A stretch of 64,000 nt of DNA from Zhongshania sp. (GTDB lineage: Bacteria > Pseudomonadota > Gammaproteobacteria > Pseudomonadales > Spongiibacteraceae), in contig NZ_JARGNU010000012.1 of NCBI RefSeq assembly GCF_029212375.1, forward strand, positions 23,688 to 87,687, written 5' to 3'. The translations under genes were made by a program, and so were the position numbers. Below, in pieces: positions 1-9,244 of this stretch (position 1 is its first letter; every line of letters starts with the position of its first letter). The notes under the pieces are model-generated. The model searched no databases. It was not told the origin of the DNA and saw only the letters and a program-made list of their open reading frames with translations.

Positions 1-74
1 CAGATTCTGAATCAAGTTCAGAATGACGAAGTAGGGCGTTCAGAATGACGAGGTAGGGCGTTCAAAATGACGGC
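1..74. repeat. Palindromic repeat fragment plus 22-bp tandem repeat
   Basis: Bases 3-27 form the hairpin GATTCTGAATCAAGTTCAGA plus ATGAC, the same module found in the 85-bp repeats at 4624, 16437 and 45453. From base 17 a 22-bp unit beginning TTCAGAATGACGA and ending GTAGGGCG is repeated twice (17-38, 39-60, one mismatch). A third partial unit starts at 61. The tandem array seems to have grown from the right half of the hairpin. There is no coding potential; it lies just downstream of rsmE on the minus strand. Confidence 0.7.
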
Positions 75-117
75 CTCTCCGGTTTAAGGGCTGGCGTAGA
101 TTATGTATTTAAATGGC

Positions 118-846
118 CTAGGCGCCCATATCGCCCCAGCGGTATTGCAAGATACTAATGGCGGCTATAGGCGCGGTTTCGGTGCGTAAAACTCGCGGCC
201 CCAGTTGTAGCGCAGCGAAATCCTGCCGTAAACAATCTGCTATTTCACTGTCGCTCAGGCCGCCTTCGGGGCCGACCAACAGCGCCACGTCGGTGGCGTG
301 ATCAGCGGTAATAGTGCCTGCTACGGCAGGGCACAGTACCAGTTTTACTGGCGCGCTCAAGTCATTGCACCACTGCGCGAGGGGCTGGGCAGTATTGATA
401 GTGACCAAATCATTGCGGCCGCACTGCTCGCAGGCGCTGATCATAATTTGCTGCCAGTGGCGCTGTTTTTTCTCTAGCCGCTCACCGCTGAGCTTTACGT
501 CTACCCGCTCGGTAAACAGTGGCGTTATGGCGGTAACGCCCAGCTCGGTGGCTTTTTGAATAACCCAATCGAAGCGGTCGCCCTTGGAAATACCAATGCC
601 CAGCTCTATTTTTAGCGGAGAAATTGGCATGGTTTTTAGTGGCGTGCTATCGACCTGACAGCTTACGCTGCGCTTGGAGGCCTCGGTAATGGTCGCCGCA
701 TAGGCATGGCCGTCGCCATTAAACAGCAGCAACTCCCGTCCGGCGCGCATCCGCAGTACTTGGCCAATATAGTGGGCGGCGCGCTCGTCTAGGCTAAGCT
801 CGCCGCCAGACAAGGGCTGATCTACATAAACGCGTGGCACTCGCAT
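118..846 (-). CDS. rsmE: 16S rRNA m3U1498 methyltransferase RsmE
   Basis: This enzyme methylates N3 of U1498 in 16S rRNA in the assembled 30S subunit, using SAM. The 242-residue length is normal for the family. It shows the SPOUT-type SAM-binding knot: VGPEGG at residues 191-196 and LGPRVLRTETA at 215-225, plus the family KATELGV stretch near 98-104. The N-terminal PUA-like part starts at the ATG with MRVPRVYVD. It starts 1 base after the argA stop, so the two genes are almost certainly cotranscribed with argA first. There is no obvious anomaly. Confidence 0.95.
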   Translation of the reverse strand: MRVPRVYVDQPLSGGELSLDERAAHYIGQVLRMRAGRELLLFNGDGHAYAATITEASKRSVSCQVDSTPLKTMPISPLKIELGIGISKGDRFDWVIQKATELGVTAITPLFTERVDVKLSGERLEKKQRHWQQIMISACEQCGRNDLVTINTAQPLAQWCNDLSAPVKLVLCPAVAGTITADHATDVALLVGPEGGLSDSEIADCLRQDFAALQLGPRVLRTETAPIAAISILQYRWGDMGA

Positions 847-847
847 C

Positions 848-2158
848 TTAATTTAACACCTTGATAAAGGCTTTGGAGTTGCGCTGAAAATTGTAGAGCT
901 GCTTTTTAGCAGGCGGCAGATCGTCGATTTTACACTCCACATAGCCCTGCTCCTGAAACCAGTGGGCGGTTTGGGTGGTAAGCACAAACACTGAATCTAA
1001 ACCCTGATGGCGGGCTTCTTTTTCGAGCAGTGCTAACAAACGCTCGGCGCGGTCGGCGCCCCGGTAATCGGGGTGAGTGGCAACGCAGGCAATTTCGCCG
1101 CTGCGTTGTTCGGGGTAGGGGTAGAGCGCCGCGCAGGCGACCACCATGCCGTCGCGGACCAGAATTTTGAAATGGTTTATTTCGTTTTCTAGCAATTCCC
1201 GCGAGCGTTTTAAAAGTACGCCCTTGGCCTCTAGCGGCTCGATGATCGCAAGCAGGCCACCGACGTCGTCGATATCGGCAGTCATAAACTGCTCGTAATG
1301 CTCTTGGGTAATCAAGGTGCCGGCGCCGTCGCGGGTGAATAATTCCCGCAGCAGGGCGCCGTCTTGCTGGAAGGACACCATATGGCAGCGATTGATACCA
1401 ATATCGCCGGCCTCGACCACCGCCTGCACAATGCTGTCGTGTTTTAGTAGGGGTTGTTTGGCCAGCTCGCTGTCAACGTCGCGATACTCACACTGGTGAA
1501 TTAATTGGCCGTCGCTATCGAGCAAACCAGCATCGCAGGTGAATAAAATTAATTTGTCGGCCTTGAGCGCGGCGGCGGTGTGCACGGCTACGTCCTCGGC
1601 GGTAAGGTTGAAAACCTCGCCAGTCGGGGAATAGCCAATGGGCGACAGAATCACAATGTGCTGATTATTTAATTGCTGCTGCAGCGCGGCGGCGTCTACT
1701 TTGCGGACCATGCCGGTGTGCCGTAAATCGACGCCATCAACCACGCCAATAGGACGGGCGGTAACGTAGTTGCCCGAGCACACGCGAATGGCTGCGCCGT
1801 GCATGGGTGAGTTGGCCACCCCCATCGACAGCAGGGCTTCAATATGGGCGCGCAAGGTGCCGGCGGCGTCGGTGACGCAGCGCAGCTCAATGTCGTCGGT
1901 GACGCGCAAATCATTGTGATAGCGGCTTTCAATGCCCGCGTCTTTAACGCGCTGCTCGATTTGCGGGCGGGCGCCATGAATCAAAATTAGGCGCACGCCA
2001 AGACTGTTGAGCAGGGCGATGTCGTGCACAATATTGGCAAAATTGGGGTGGGCCACGGCTTCGCCGCCAAACATCAATACAAAGGTTTTACCGCGATGGG
2101 CATTGATGTAGGGCGCAGAGTTGCGGAACCATTTTACGTAATCGGTTTGTGCAGACAT
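848..2158 (-). CDS. argA: Amino-acid N-acetyltransferase (N-acetylglutamate synthase) ArgA
   Basis: This enzyme makes N-acetylglutamate from glutamate and acetyl-CoA, the first step of arginine synthesis. The 436 residues hold an amino-acid-kinase fold (about 20-285, with FGGEAV near 30-35 and the HGARPQ turn at 61-66), then a GNAT acetyltransferase domain (about 290-436) with the acetyl-CoA-binding stretch HPDYRGADRAERLL at 362-375. This is the classical bifunctional-fold ArgA. The kinase-like domain normally binds arginine for feedback inhibition. It is followed immediately by rsmE, which suggests a two-gene transcript. Confidence 0.95.
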   Translation of the reverse strand: MSAQTDYVKWFRNSAPYINAHRGKTFVLMFGGEAVAHPNFANIVHDIALLNSLGVRLILIHGARPQIEQRVKDAGIESRYHNDLRVTDDIELRCVTDAAGTLRAHIEALLSMGVANSPMHGAAIRVCSGNYVTARPIGVVDGVDLRHTGMVRKVDAAALQQQLNNQHIVILSPIGYSPTGEVFNLTAEDVAVHTAAALKADKLILFTCDAGLLDSDGQLIHQCEYRDVDSELAKQPLLKHDSIVQAVVEAGDIGINRCHMVSFQQDGALLRELFTRDGAGTLITQEHYEQFMTADIDDVGGLLAIIEPLEAKGVLLKRSRELLENEINHFKILVRDGMVVACAALYPYPEQRSGEIACVATHPDYRGADRAERLLALLEKEARHQGLDSVFVLTTQTAHWFQEQGYVECKIDDLPPAKKQLYNFQRNSKAFIKVLN

Positions 2159-2366
2159 GGCAGTGCCGTGTGTTATGGCTGGTGGCTTTATTTTCTTTGG
2201 AATGTCATAGGCTTACAAGGCATTTTTACACTCGCCATGCAGTTGGCTGAATTCACTGCGGCGGCGTTTGGTTGTTAAGGCCAGAAATAATAGGCTGCGC
2301 TTGAATTTAATTGATGACACAGTGGCGTGTTTGGCGCTACAAAGGCGCTTTTTTGGGGAGCAAACA

Positions 2367-3035
2367 GTGGCGGCGGAATTACTCGTAGCGGCGCCAGACG
2401 CCGAACTGATTTTTGATCAAATCGCCGATGCCTTAGTCGAAACTGGCTATGTGGTCTTGCCTCTAGCGCTGCCGCCGAGCATTGCCGAGGCACTGTTCTT
2501 GCGCATAGCCTCCTTTGAAGATGAGGTCTTTCAGGCGGCGGGGGTGGGCCGCGCTGACGAGTTTCAGCTTAACCCCTTTGTGCGCAAAGACGAGATTCGC
2601 TGGCTGAGCCAGCAAGACCCCGTCGAGGCCAGTTACTTGGCGTGGATGGAACAATTGCGGCGGGGGCTAAATCGCCGCTTGTTTATGGGCTTATTTGATT
2701 ACGAGGCGCATTTCTCGCGCTATACCGAGGGCGCTTTTTACAAAAAGCATGTTGATGCGTTTAAGGGCCGCACTAACCGCGTTTTGTCCACGGTGTTTTA
2801 CTTAAACCCAGGCTGGGCTTTGGCCGATGGCGGTCAGTTATTGATGTATAGCGATACCCTGCAGCCGAGCGTGGAGCCAATAAGTAAAATAGCGCCGCTC
2901 ATGGGCAGTTTGGTGGTGTTTCTCAGTGATCGCTTTCCCCACGAAGTGACCGCGGCCAGCCGCCTGCGTTACAGCATTGCCGGGTGGTTTCGGGTTAATG
3001 CGACGCTAGGCGCGCATATTGATCCGCCCCGTTAG
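2367..3035 (+). CDS. 2OG-Fe(II) oxygenase, SM-20/prolyl-hydroxylase type
   Basis: This is a 2-oxoglutarate/iron dioxygenase of the prolyl-4-hydroxylase-like double-stranded beta-helix type. With the GTG start at 2367 the protein has 222 residues. The iron ligands are H128 and D130 in KKHVDAF and H192 in FPHEV, and a 2-oxoglutarate-binding arginine follows in RLRYSIAGWFR (about 199-206). I chose GTG 2367 because GGGGAG lies 7 bases upstream. The frame stays open to an ATG at 2268, which has no ribosome site and adds a non-conserved 33-residue tail. The substrate is unknown; protein prolyl hydroxylation is possible. Confidence 0.8.
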   Translation: MAAELLVAAPDAELIFDQIADALVETGYVVLPLALPPSIAEALFLRIASFEDEVFQAAGVGRADEFQLNPFVRKDEIRWLSQQDPVEASYLAWMEQLRRGLNRRLFMGLFDYEAHFSRYTEGAFYKKHVDAFKGRTNRVLSTVFYLNPGWALADGGQLLMYSDTLQPSVEPISKIAPLMGSLVVFLSDRFPHEVTAASRLRYSIAGWFRVNATLGAHIDPPR

Positions 3036-3059
3036 GCGGCACCTTTGCTTCTATCTGCC

Positions 3060-3689
3060 TTAAAGGCGGCGCAGCAAACCCAAGGTATTTACCCGTGCAA
3101 TCTCTTCAAACAGGCCAGATGCCAACGCCAGCTTGTAAATGGCATAAGGCGCTTGGCCGCCTTCTTCTGGCGCGGGGAATAAATCGTGAACCGCCAATAT
3201 CCCTCCTTTAATGATATGTGTTGCCCAGCAGCGGTAGTCGCAAAGCGCAGCGTCGAGGCTGTGGCCGCCGTCTATAAAGACCATTGCTAGCGGCGTTTGC
3301 CAGTGGCGGGCGCTGACTTCTGAGGTGGCAACTAGCGGCACCACGGTGTCTTCCAATCCGGCGCGACGAATATTGCGGCGAAACTCTTTGAAGGTGTCGA
3401 AGCGGGCTTCGCTGGCATCGTACAGTTCGGGGTCGTGAAACATCTCGCCAACTTGATGTTCTTCGGAGCCAATATGGTGATCCACCGCATACACCACGCC
3501 CTGCTTTTGTTGGCAGGCGAGGGCCAAATAAATGGTGGATTTACCGCAGTAACTGCCCACCTCTAGCACCGGGCCACGCTCGGCAACACTCAGCGCGTAG
3601 TCATACAGCGCCTGGGCTTCGTCGTCGGCCAAAAAGCCTTTGATGTTGCTCATATCCAAAGGGCTTGTAATAGGGAGTGCAATGCTCAT
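3060..3689 (-). CDS. Class I SAM-dependent methyltransferase (Methyltransf_24-like)
   Basis: This is a 209-residue Rossmann-fold methyltransferase. Motif I is VLEVGSYCGKST (41-52), the acidic loop is AVDHH (68-72), and FIDGGHS (138-144) is typical of the CmcI/Methyltransf_24 group. The substrate cannot be told from sequence. It converges with the oxygenase gene that ends at 3035, with a 24-base gap and no clear terminator. It could act on a small molecule or a sugar, since members of this group serve in natural-product and polysaccharide pathways. Confidence 0.8.
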   Translation of the reverse strand: MSIALPITSPLDMSNIKGFLADDEAQALYDYALSVAERGPVLEVGSYCGKSTIYLALACQQKQGVVYAVDHHIGSEEHQVGEMFHDPELYDASEARFDTFKEFRRNIRRAGLEDTVVPLVATSEVSARHWQTPLAMVFIDGGHSLDAALCDYRCWATHIIKGGILAVHDLFPAPEEGGQAPYAIYKLALASGLFEEIARVNTLGLLRRL

Positions 3690-3900
3690 GGTCTACTCTG
3701 CGTGGCTTTTAGGGAATTTATTGTCAGGCCAAATATGGTGTGGCAGCACGGTGACGGAAGCGAAGCTTAGCCAACATCAACCCACCGAGCAACTTAGCAT
3801 CTTGTTCCCTTGGCAATACTGCGATTAACATGGCAATGGTGTATGTTGCTGGTGGCGGTAATAATTTAAACACAATAATTGAATAGCCGAGGGTGCTGTT

Positions 3901-4563
3901 ATGCTCAAATTATACGGATTTGCAGTGAGTAATTATTTCAATATGGTGAAGCACGCCCTATTGCATAAAGGCCTCGATTTTGACGAGGTCACCACCTTTC
4001 CGGGTATGGATCCGGCGTTCAATATTAAAAGCCCGATGGGTAAAGTGCCGTGTATTGAAACCGAGCAAGGCTGCTTAGCAGAAACCAGCGTTATTCTTAA
4101 TTATTTAGAAACAACTTACCCAGCAAAGCCGCTCTTGCCTGCGGATGCTTTTCAGCGCGCTAAAGTAAATGAAATTATGAAAGTGGCAGAACTGTATATT
4201 GAGTTACCAGCGCGCCGCTTATTTCCAGAGGTCTTGGCTGGCAAAGTAGTGAGCGACGATATTAAGGCCGACTCCCGCGAAACCCTTCAAAAAGGCTGCA
4301 AGGCACTGGCCGCGTTAGTTCACCTGCCAAACAGCAAGTATTTAGTTGGCGATGAGCTGACAATGGCCGATATTGTGGTGCGCTATGCCTTAATTACGGG
4401 AGGCCTGTGTGCTCAAAAAGTGTATCAATGGGATCTACTCAGTGAGGTGCCAGGCCTTGCTGAATGGAGTAAACACATGGCCGCAATGGACATTTCCAAG
4501 CAATTAGACAAAGCCAACCAAGAAGGCATGGCCGCGTTTTTACAAGCGGTAAAGGCTAAGTAG
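3901..4563 (+). CDS. Glutathione S-transferase family protein
   Basis: The protein has 220 residues, the usual two-domain length. The thioredoxin-like N-terminal domain carries the cis-proline KVP at 48-50 and the glutathione-binding ETS at 61-63. The all-helical C-terminal domain begins near residue 85 and includes the N-capping TMADIVV stretch. The likely catalytic residue is a serine or tyrosine near SNYF (10-13). It probably conjugates glutathione to electrophiles, or uses it in isomerisation or reduction; the exact class is not clear. It stands alone, with a repeat cluster downstream. Confidence 0.88.
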   Translation: MLKLYGFAVSNYFNMVKHALLHKGLDFDEVTTFPGMDPAFNIKSPMGKVPCIETEQGCLAETSVILNYLETTYPAKPLLPADAFQRAKVNEIMKVAELYIELPARRLFPEVLAGKVVSDDIKADSRETLQKGCKALAALVHLPNSKYLVGDELTMADIVVRYALITGGLCAQKVYQWDLLSEVPGLAEWSKHMAAMDISKQLDKANQEGMAAFLQAVKAK

Positions 4564-4578
4564 ACGACTCTTTACGTA

Positions 4579-4839
4579 GATATGCCGGACCCAATACACC
4601 GTCATACCGGCCGTAAAAAATACGTCATACCGGCCTCCGAGCCGATATCTGGTGGGGTGGTTGTGAACTGGTTCAGTGGTAATGGATTCTGAATCAAGTT
4701 CAGAATGACAGCATTGTGCAGATATGCCGGACCAATACACCGTCATACCGGCCGTAAAAAATACGTCGTACCGGCCATAAAAATACGTCATACCGGCCCC
4801 CGAGCCGGTATCTGGTGGGGCGGTCGTAGACTGGTTCAG
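4579..4839. repeat. Cluster of intergenic palindromic repeats, one full 86-bp copy
   Basis: Two direct copies (4579-4676 and 4721-4839) begin GATATGCCGGACC and end CTGGTTCAG. Inside them TCATACCGGC units recur about every 22 bases. Bases 4624-4709 form a complete copy of the 85/86-bp element also found, in opposite orientation, at 16437 and 45453: hairpin TCATACCGGC...GCCGATATC, a linker containing CTGGTGGGG, then hairpin GATTCTGAATCAAGTTCAGA plus ATGAC. Bases 4787-4839 are a second copy lacking the last hairpin. The region has no gene of its own. Confidence 0.85.
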
Positions 4840-4877
4840 AGCTAAGGGGTGTGAGGCGTCGCGAGGTAAGCTAGGGC

Positions 4878-6761
4878 CTATGCCCCAGCTTCCAATAGCT
4901 CTAGTTCTTCCTGTAGTGCCAGCCACTGCTCTTCGATGTCGTCATTTTTTGCGCTGAGCTGGCCTTGCTCGGCCAGTATCTGCTTAAGCTTATTTTTATT
5001 CGCGTCATCGTAAAGTGTGACATCGGCAAGCTGTTGTTCAATGGCCGCCATTTGCTCACCAAGCTTGTGCATGGTTTGCTCTAGTTTTTTGATTTTTGAG
5101 GTTAGCGGCGCGAGCTGCGCGCGGCGCGCGGCGGCGTCTTGGCGGGCCTGCTTTTTGTCGATTAAGGGCGCGCTGGGGTCGGTGGCGCTTGCCGGCGCAC
5201 TTTTATCGCGATTGAGCAGCCAGTGGCGGTAGTCTTCTAAGCTGCCGTCAAAGGGTTCGGCTTTGCCGCTGTCGACCAGCAAAAATTCATCTACCGTGTT
5301 GCGCAGCAGATGACGGTCGTGGGACACCAAAATCACCGCGCCTTCAAAATTTTGCAACGCCGTGGTGAGGGCGTGACACATTTCTAAATCAAGGTGGTTA
5401 GTGGGCTCATCGAGTAGTAACAGGTTTGGTTTCTGCCAAACAATGAGTGCCAGCGCCAGACGGGCTTTTTCACCGCCAGAGAAGTTTTCGCAACTCTGTT
5501 CGGCGTGGCTGCCGTGAAAATTGAAGCCACCGATGAAATTGCGAATTTCCTGTTCGCGGGCTGTCGGGCGCAGGCGCTGCAACTGGAGTATGGGGCTGGC
5601 GCTTAAGTCCAAAGATTCTAGCTGATGCTGGTTGAAATAGCCCATATACAGGTGTTCGCCCTGCTGGCGCTGGCCGTGCAGGGGTTGCAGGCTGCCCGCC
5701 AAGGTTTTCATGAGGGTTGATTTACCCGCGCCATTGGCGCCGAGCAGGCCCAGCCGGGTATTGGGGTGAATACTCAGGTTCAGTTTTTTTACAATCGCGC
5801 TGTTGTAGCCAAGGTCAGCCTGCGACAGGCTTAGCAGTGGGTCAGAGAACTGCGACGGCTCATAAAACTTAAAGCGAAACGGCGAGTCGATATGAGCCGG
5901 TGCAATTTCGGCCATGCGCTCTAGGGCTTTAAGCCGGCTCTGCGCCTGTTTGGCTTTGGTGGCTTTGGCGCGGAAACGGCGCACAAAGTCTTCCATGTGG
6001 GCGCGCACCACTTGTTGTTTTTCAAAGGCTTGCTGTTGTTGCGCCATGCGCTCGCCGCGCTGGCGTTCAAAGGCAGAGTAGTTGCCGCGATAGCGGGTCA
6101 GTGTTTCGCGCTCAAGATGCACAACGTGGTCGCAGCAGGCGTCGATAAAGTCGCGGTCGTGGGAGATAAGCAGCAGAGTGCCTTCGTAGCGGTGCAGCCA
6201 CTGCTCCAGCCACAGGCTGGCGTCGAGATCCAAATGGTTGGTGGGTTCGTCCAGCAGCATTAGGTCTGAGGGACACATCAGCGCTTGGGCTAGGTTAAGG
6301 CGAATGCGCCAGCCGCCGGAGAAGTCATTTACCGACTTTTCGAGCTCGTCGAGCTTAAAGCCAAGACCGGTGAGCAGGCGCTCGGCGTCGCTGCGTATCT
6401 GGTAGGCATTAATTAGATCGAGTTCGCCGTGAAGTTCTGCGAGCTGATGGTCGTCGCGGCTGTTGGCGATTGCCGCTTCAATGTCGCGAAAACGGTGATG
6501 ACCGTCTATAACATACTCTATGGCGGGTTGATTACTAGCGTCGACTTCTTGCCGCATCTGGGCAATTTGCCAGCTGCTGGGCAGGCGCAGCTCGCCGCTG
6601 TCGGGAATGAGTTTGCCGCACAGCAATTGAAATAGGCTAGATTTGCCGCTGCCATTGGCGCCGACCAGCGCAATATGTTCGCCGGGATTGACCCGCAGGT
6701 CGACTGCCTCTAATAATGGCTTGCCGCCGCGTTGTAAGCTGAGATTTAGGAGTTCTATCAT
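4878..6761 (-). CDS. yheS: ABC-F family ATPase YheS
   Basis: This is a soluble twin-ATPase protein of the ABC-F class, which acts on ribosomes rather than in transport. The 627 residues show Walker A GANGSGKS at 34-41, signature FSGGW and Walker B LMLLDEPTNHLDL in the first cassette. There is a basic linker near residues 240-290 with many K/R/Q, then a second set: GLLGANGAGKST, NFSGGEKARLA and LLLLDEPTNHLDL. A charged coiled-coil tail follows after about residue 525. There are no membrane segments. It is divergent from the TIGR02444 gene with a 32-base gap, as in the Pseudomonas algP neighbourhood. Confidence 0.93.
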   Translation of the reverse strand: MIELLNLSLQRGGKPLLEAVDLRVNPGEHIALVGANGSGKSSLFQLLCGKLIPDSGELRLPSSWQIAQMRQEVDASNQPAIEYVIDGHHRFRDIEAAIANSRDDHQLAELHGELDLINAYQIRSDAERLLTGLGFKLDELEKSVNDFSGGWRIRLNLAQALMCPSDLMLLDEPTNHLDLDASLWLEQWLHRYEGTLLLISHDRDFIDACCDHVVHLERETLTRYRGNYSAFERQRGERMAQQQQAFEKQQVVRAHMEDFVRRFRAKATKAKQAQSRLKALERMAEIAPAHIDSPFRFKFYEPSQFSDPLLSLSQADLGYNSAIVKKLNLSIHPNTRLGLLGANGAGKSTLMKTLAGSLQPLHGQRQQGEHLYMGYFNQHQLESLDLSASPILQLQRLRPTAREQEIRNFIGGFNFHGSHAEQSCENFSGGEKARLALALIVWQKPNLLLLDEPTNHLDLEMCHALTTALQNFEGAVILVSHDRHLLRNTVDEFLLVDSGKAEPFDGSLEDYRHWLLNRDKSAPASATDPSAPLIDKKQARQDAAARRAQLAPLTSKIKKLEQTMHKLGEQMAAIEQQLADVTLYDDANKNKLKQILAEQGQLSAKNDDIEEQWLALQEELELLEAGA

Positions 6762-6793
6762 GATGGGCCGCGATTATAGCGTGAGTATCGCTA

Positions 6794-7318
6794 ATGGATG
6801 AAAAATTTGTTGATGATCGTCCCCGAGAAGCCATACGTGACTACTCGCTGTGGGATTATGCGCTGGCAGTGTACTCGCAACCGGCGATTCAAGCCCAGTG
6901 TTTACACTTGCAAGATCGTTACGAGCTAGATGTAAACTTGCTGTTGGCGGCCGGATATTGGGCCTGTGCCCAGCGCTGCTGGAGCAATGCGCAGGTCGAT
7001 GAACTGGTGGCCGAGTCGGCGGAGCTGCGCGAAAACTATGTGTTGCCCCTGCGTGCCCTGCGTACCAATGCAACTGGGCCAAAGCGCAAGGCCCTATACC
7101 AAGCATTGAAAACCGCAGAGTTGGCTGCCGAGCGCTTGCAAATTGACGCAATTGCTCACCTGCTCAGTGTTATGCCCAGCAGTGCCCAGCCAGATGATGC
7201 AAACGAGTATGAGCTCAATCTGCAGGCTTATGCCCGTGTGTACACGGGCAGGGAGCGGGTTAGCTTAACGACGGATCTCGCGGAGTTGGCTGCGGCGATG
7301 GCCGCAGCGGTTAATTAG
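6794..7318 (+). CDS. TIGR02444 family protein (DUF2390)
   Basis: This is a 174-residue helical protein. The N-terminal SLWDYALAVYSQPAIQAQCL and the following DVNLLLAAGYWACA are typical of the TIGR02444 family, whose function is not established. In Pseudomonas it sits between yheS and algP, and the same order is seen here. Its stop codon overlaps the stop of the convergent AlgP-like gene by two bases (TAG at 7316-7318 against TAA at 7315-7317 on the other strand). No signal peptide is visible. Confidence 0.85.
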   Translation: MDEKFVDDRPREAIRDYSLWDYALAVYSQPAIQAQCLHLQDRYELDVNLLLAAGYWACAQRCWSNAQVDELVAESAELRENYVLPLRALRTNATGPKRKALYQALKTAELAAERLQIDAIAHLLSVMPSSAQPDDANEYELNLQAYARVYTGRERVSLTTDLAELAAAMAAAVN

Positions 7319-8004
7319 AAGTCGTCAAATAAGCTGGCTAGGCGATCTGTTTGTTTGTCTGGATGGCTGGGAATGTCGCTCATGCGGCGCACGCGGCGCT
7401 TGGGGCGGGGCAGGTCGATAGCGTCTTTTGATGGCGGGGCCGTGTCGGCAAGCGCGGCTGGTGTCTCGATGTTAGCGGCGGTATTGCTTGCTTCAGTTTT
7501 GACGGCGGTCTTGGCTGCTGGCTTTTCTGCCGGTTTTGGTCGGGCTGCGGCAGGCTCTTTAACTGCTGGCTTGGCTTTGTTGGCGCTGGGCTTGCTTAGT
7601 GGTTTGCCGAGCGACTTATCGGTGTCGAGCATGGCTTTCAATACGGCTCTTTCTTTGCGTAACAGTAGCCGCTGCTCAATAATTTTACCCCGTAACAACG
7701 CTAAGCTGGCCTGATCGCTCTCAATATTGCGCTGCAGGCTTGTTACGCTGGTTTTAATGCGGCCCTGTGCGCTTGGCTTGGCATTTTTGGGATCCTTAAG
7801 GCGATCTTGGTAGAGTTTGAGTTGCACACGCGCTTTGTCGAGCTGTGCTTTTTGCATGTTTTCTTCTTTTTCGAGGACAATGATCGCTTTTTCTAAGACG
7901 TTAATCTGCTTTTCCCTGAGCGTGAATAGCTCGGATTGCAAGTGGTGCAATGTTGCCAGTGGGCTGATAGTTGATTTGCCCTTGTTATTATTGCTACTAG
8001 TCAT
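7315..8004 (-). CDS. AlgP-like protein: coiled coil with basic Lys/Ala/Pro tail
   Basis: The protein has 229 residues. The N-terminal ~130 residues are strongly heptad-like and charged (a coiled coil). Residues from about 135 to 185 are a low-complexity Lys/Ala/Pro stretch with KPAAK-type repeats. The C-terminus has the basic PRPKRRVRRM and the acidic end SLFDDF. AlgP of Pseudomonas, a histone-H1-like regulator of alginate genes, has KPAA repeats and the same neighbours (ABC-F gene, TIGR02444 gene, FKBP gene). The assignment therefore rests on composition plus synteny. The tail is far shorter than in P. aeruginosa AlgP, and DNA binding is inferred only. Confidence 0.65.
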   Translation of the reverse strand: MTSSNNNKGKSTISPLATLHHLQSELFTLREKQINVLEKAIIVLEKEENMQKAQLDKARVQLKLYQDRLKDPKNAKPSAQGRIKTSVTSLQRNIESDQASLALLRGKIIEQRLLLRKERAVLKAMLDTDKSLGKPLSKPSANKAKPAVKEPAAARPKPAEKPAAKTAVKTEASNTAANIETPAALADTAPPSKDAIDLPRPKRRVRRMSDIPSHPDKQTDRLASLFDDF

Positions 8005-8210
8005 GAGTTTAACCCTGTAAATGGTTAAAAAAACATCAATTTACATTATACAAACTTGTCACAGAGAATCTATCACTGAAGTGTTGGCGCAGCTCAAGGT
8101 ATTTATTGATAATGGCTCTGGGCCTGTTGGAACGCTTGTGGCAGACTGAGGTCTGATAACACATGTCGAATCCACGACGGTTTTTTTATCCATAAAATTA
8201 AGGTAGTTAC

Positions 8211-8912
8211 ATGAAAAAGACACTGGTATGTGCGGTGGTATTGAGTGGTCTGCTTACGGCTTGTAATGACGATGCATCGTCAAAAGCTAATTTAGATACC
8301 GAGATCGGCAAGGTGAGCTATGGCATCGGCGCGAATATCGGTGCTCGTTTTGGCGATGACCTGCCCCTAGACGTTAATTCCTTCAGTGCTGGGGTGCGTG
8401 ACGCACTTGCCGGTGGCGAAATGCAGATGTCTGAAGAAGACATTATGAGTACCCTGCAAGCCTACCAGCAGAAGCAGCTGGCGCTACGTCAAGAAGAGGC
8501 TCAAGCCGCAGGCGGTAAAAACAAGGCAGAAGCAGAGGCCTTTTTTGCTAAAAACGCCAGCGTTGAGGGTGTAACTACCACCGACAGCGGTTTGCAGTAT
8601 CAAGTATTGGTTGAAGGCAAAGGCGACAAACCGACGGCTGACGACACGGTAGAAGTGCATTATCACGGCACTTTGCTGGATGGCACTGTGTTTGACAGTT
8701 CGTACCAGCGTGGTGAAACCGTGAGTTTTCCTGTTGGCGGCGTTATTCCCGGCTGGACCGAGGCATTGCAGTTGATGCCAGTTGGTTCTAAATGGAAATT
8801 GTTTATACCGCCAGCCCTTGCCTACGGCGCGGGTGGTGCGGGTGAAATGATTGGCCCAAATGCCGCATTGGTATTTGATGTTGAGCTGATCAAGATTGTT
8901 GGCGCCGAATAA
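8211..8912 (+). CDS. FKBP-type peptidyl-prolyl isomerase, lipoprotein
   Basis: The 233 residues start with a lipoprotein signal whose lipobox is LLTAC, with C18 the lipidated residue. A helical dimerisation domain (FKBP_N, about 28-110) is followed by an FKBP domain (about 125-230) with VEVHYHGTLLDGTVFDSSY, the VIPGW turn and YGAGG. It should sit in the periplasm attached to a membrane and speed proline isomerisation in folding proteins, like Mip/FklB proteins. A strong terminator follows at 8932. It is the next gene after algP in Pseudomonas too. Confidence 0.92.
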   Translation: MKKTLVCAVVLSGLLTACNDDASSKANLDTEIGKVSYGIGANIGARFGDDLPLDVNSFSAGVRDALAGGEMQMSEEDIMSTLQAYQQKQLALRQEEAQAAGGKNKAEAEAFFAKNASVEGVTTTDSGLQYQVLVEGKGDKPTADDTVEVHYHGTLLDGTVFDSSYQRGETVSFPVGGVIPGWTEALQLMPVGSKWKLFIPPALAYGAGGAGEMIGPNAALVFDVELIKIVGAE

Positions 8913-8931
8913 GCTGCTAAGGTAGTTTGCC

Positions 8932-8960
8932 AAAAAGCCCCGCACGTTGGGGCTTTTTTA
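8932..8960 (+). terminator. Intrinsic terminator after FKBP gene
   Basis: AAAAAGCCCC (8932-8941) pairs with GGGGCTTTTT (8949-8958) around a 7-base loop and ends in a T run. It starts 20 bases after the stop codon. The A/T arms make it potentially active on both strands. Confidence 0.9.
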
Positions 8961-9244
8961 CGCTTGTATATTGTACTGTTGACTGAAATCGGCTTTTGCG
9001 GTGGGCTTGAACAGTAGAAATGTGAACACTATAAAAACAAAAACCGGCCCTAGAGCCGGTATATGTGGTGCAGTACATCCCTGTATGCACCGGTGTCATC
9101 CTTGACGCTGTTAAGTGTACTCGCTTCGCTAAGCAGGGAAATCGGCAATTAACCCCTTGTTGTGTAGGAAATATCGCAAACAGTGTGCAGCGCTCGCTGT
9201 TGAGTTTGGCCTGCTGCAGCGTGTTATGGGCTAACAATTTGAAA
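8961..9244. other. Intergenic gap with a repeat-family hairpin
   Basis: No gene is supported here. Bases about 9044-9062 hold ACCGGCCCTAGAGCCGGTAT, a hairpin with the same frame as the ACCGGC/GCCGGT modules of the repeats at 4624 and 4787. It is followed by ATGTGGTG, which resembles the CTGGTGGGG linker of those repeats. I read it as a decayed copy of the family. Open frames here have no ribosome site and no recognisable protein. Confidence 0.55.

Noticed and set aside
1-74. Possible CRISPR array (22-bp repeats at the window start)
   Set aside because: The copies are directly abutting with no spacers, and the unit derives from the hairpin repeat family. No cas gene is near.
4540-4926. 128-codon open frame across the repeat cluster
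   Set aside because: It is made of the palindromic repeats themselves, has no ribosome site and overlaps the end of yheS.
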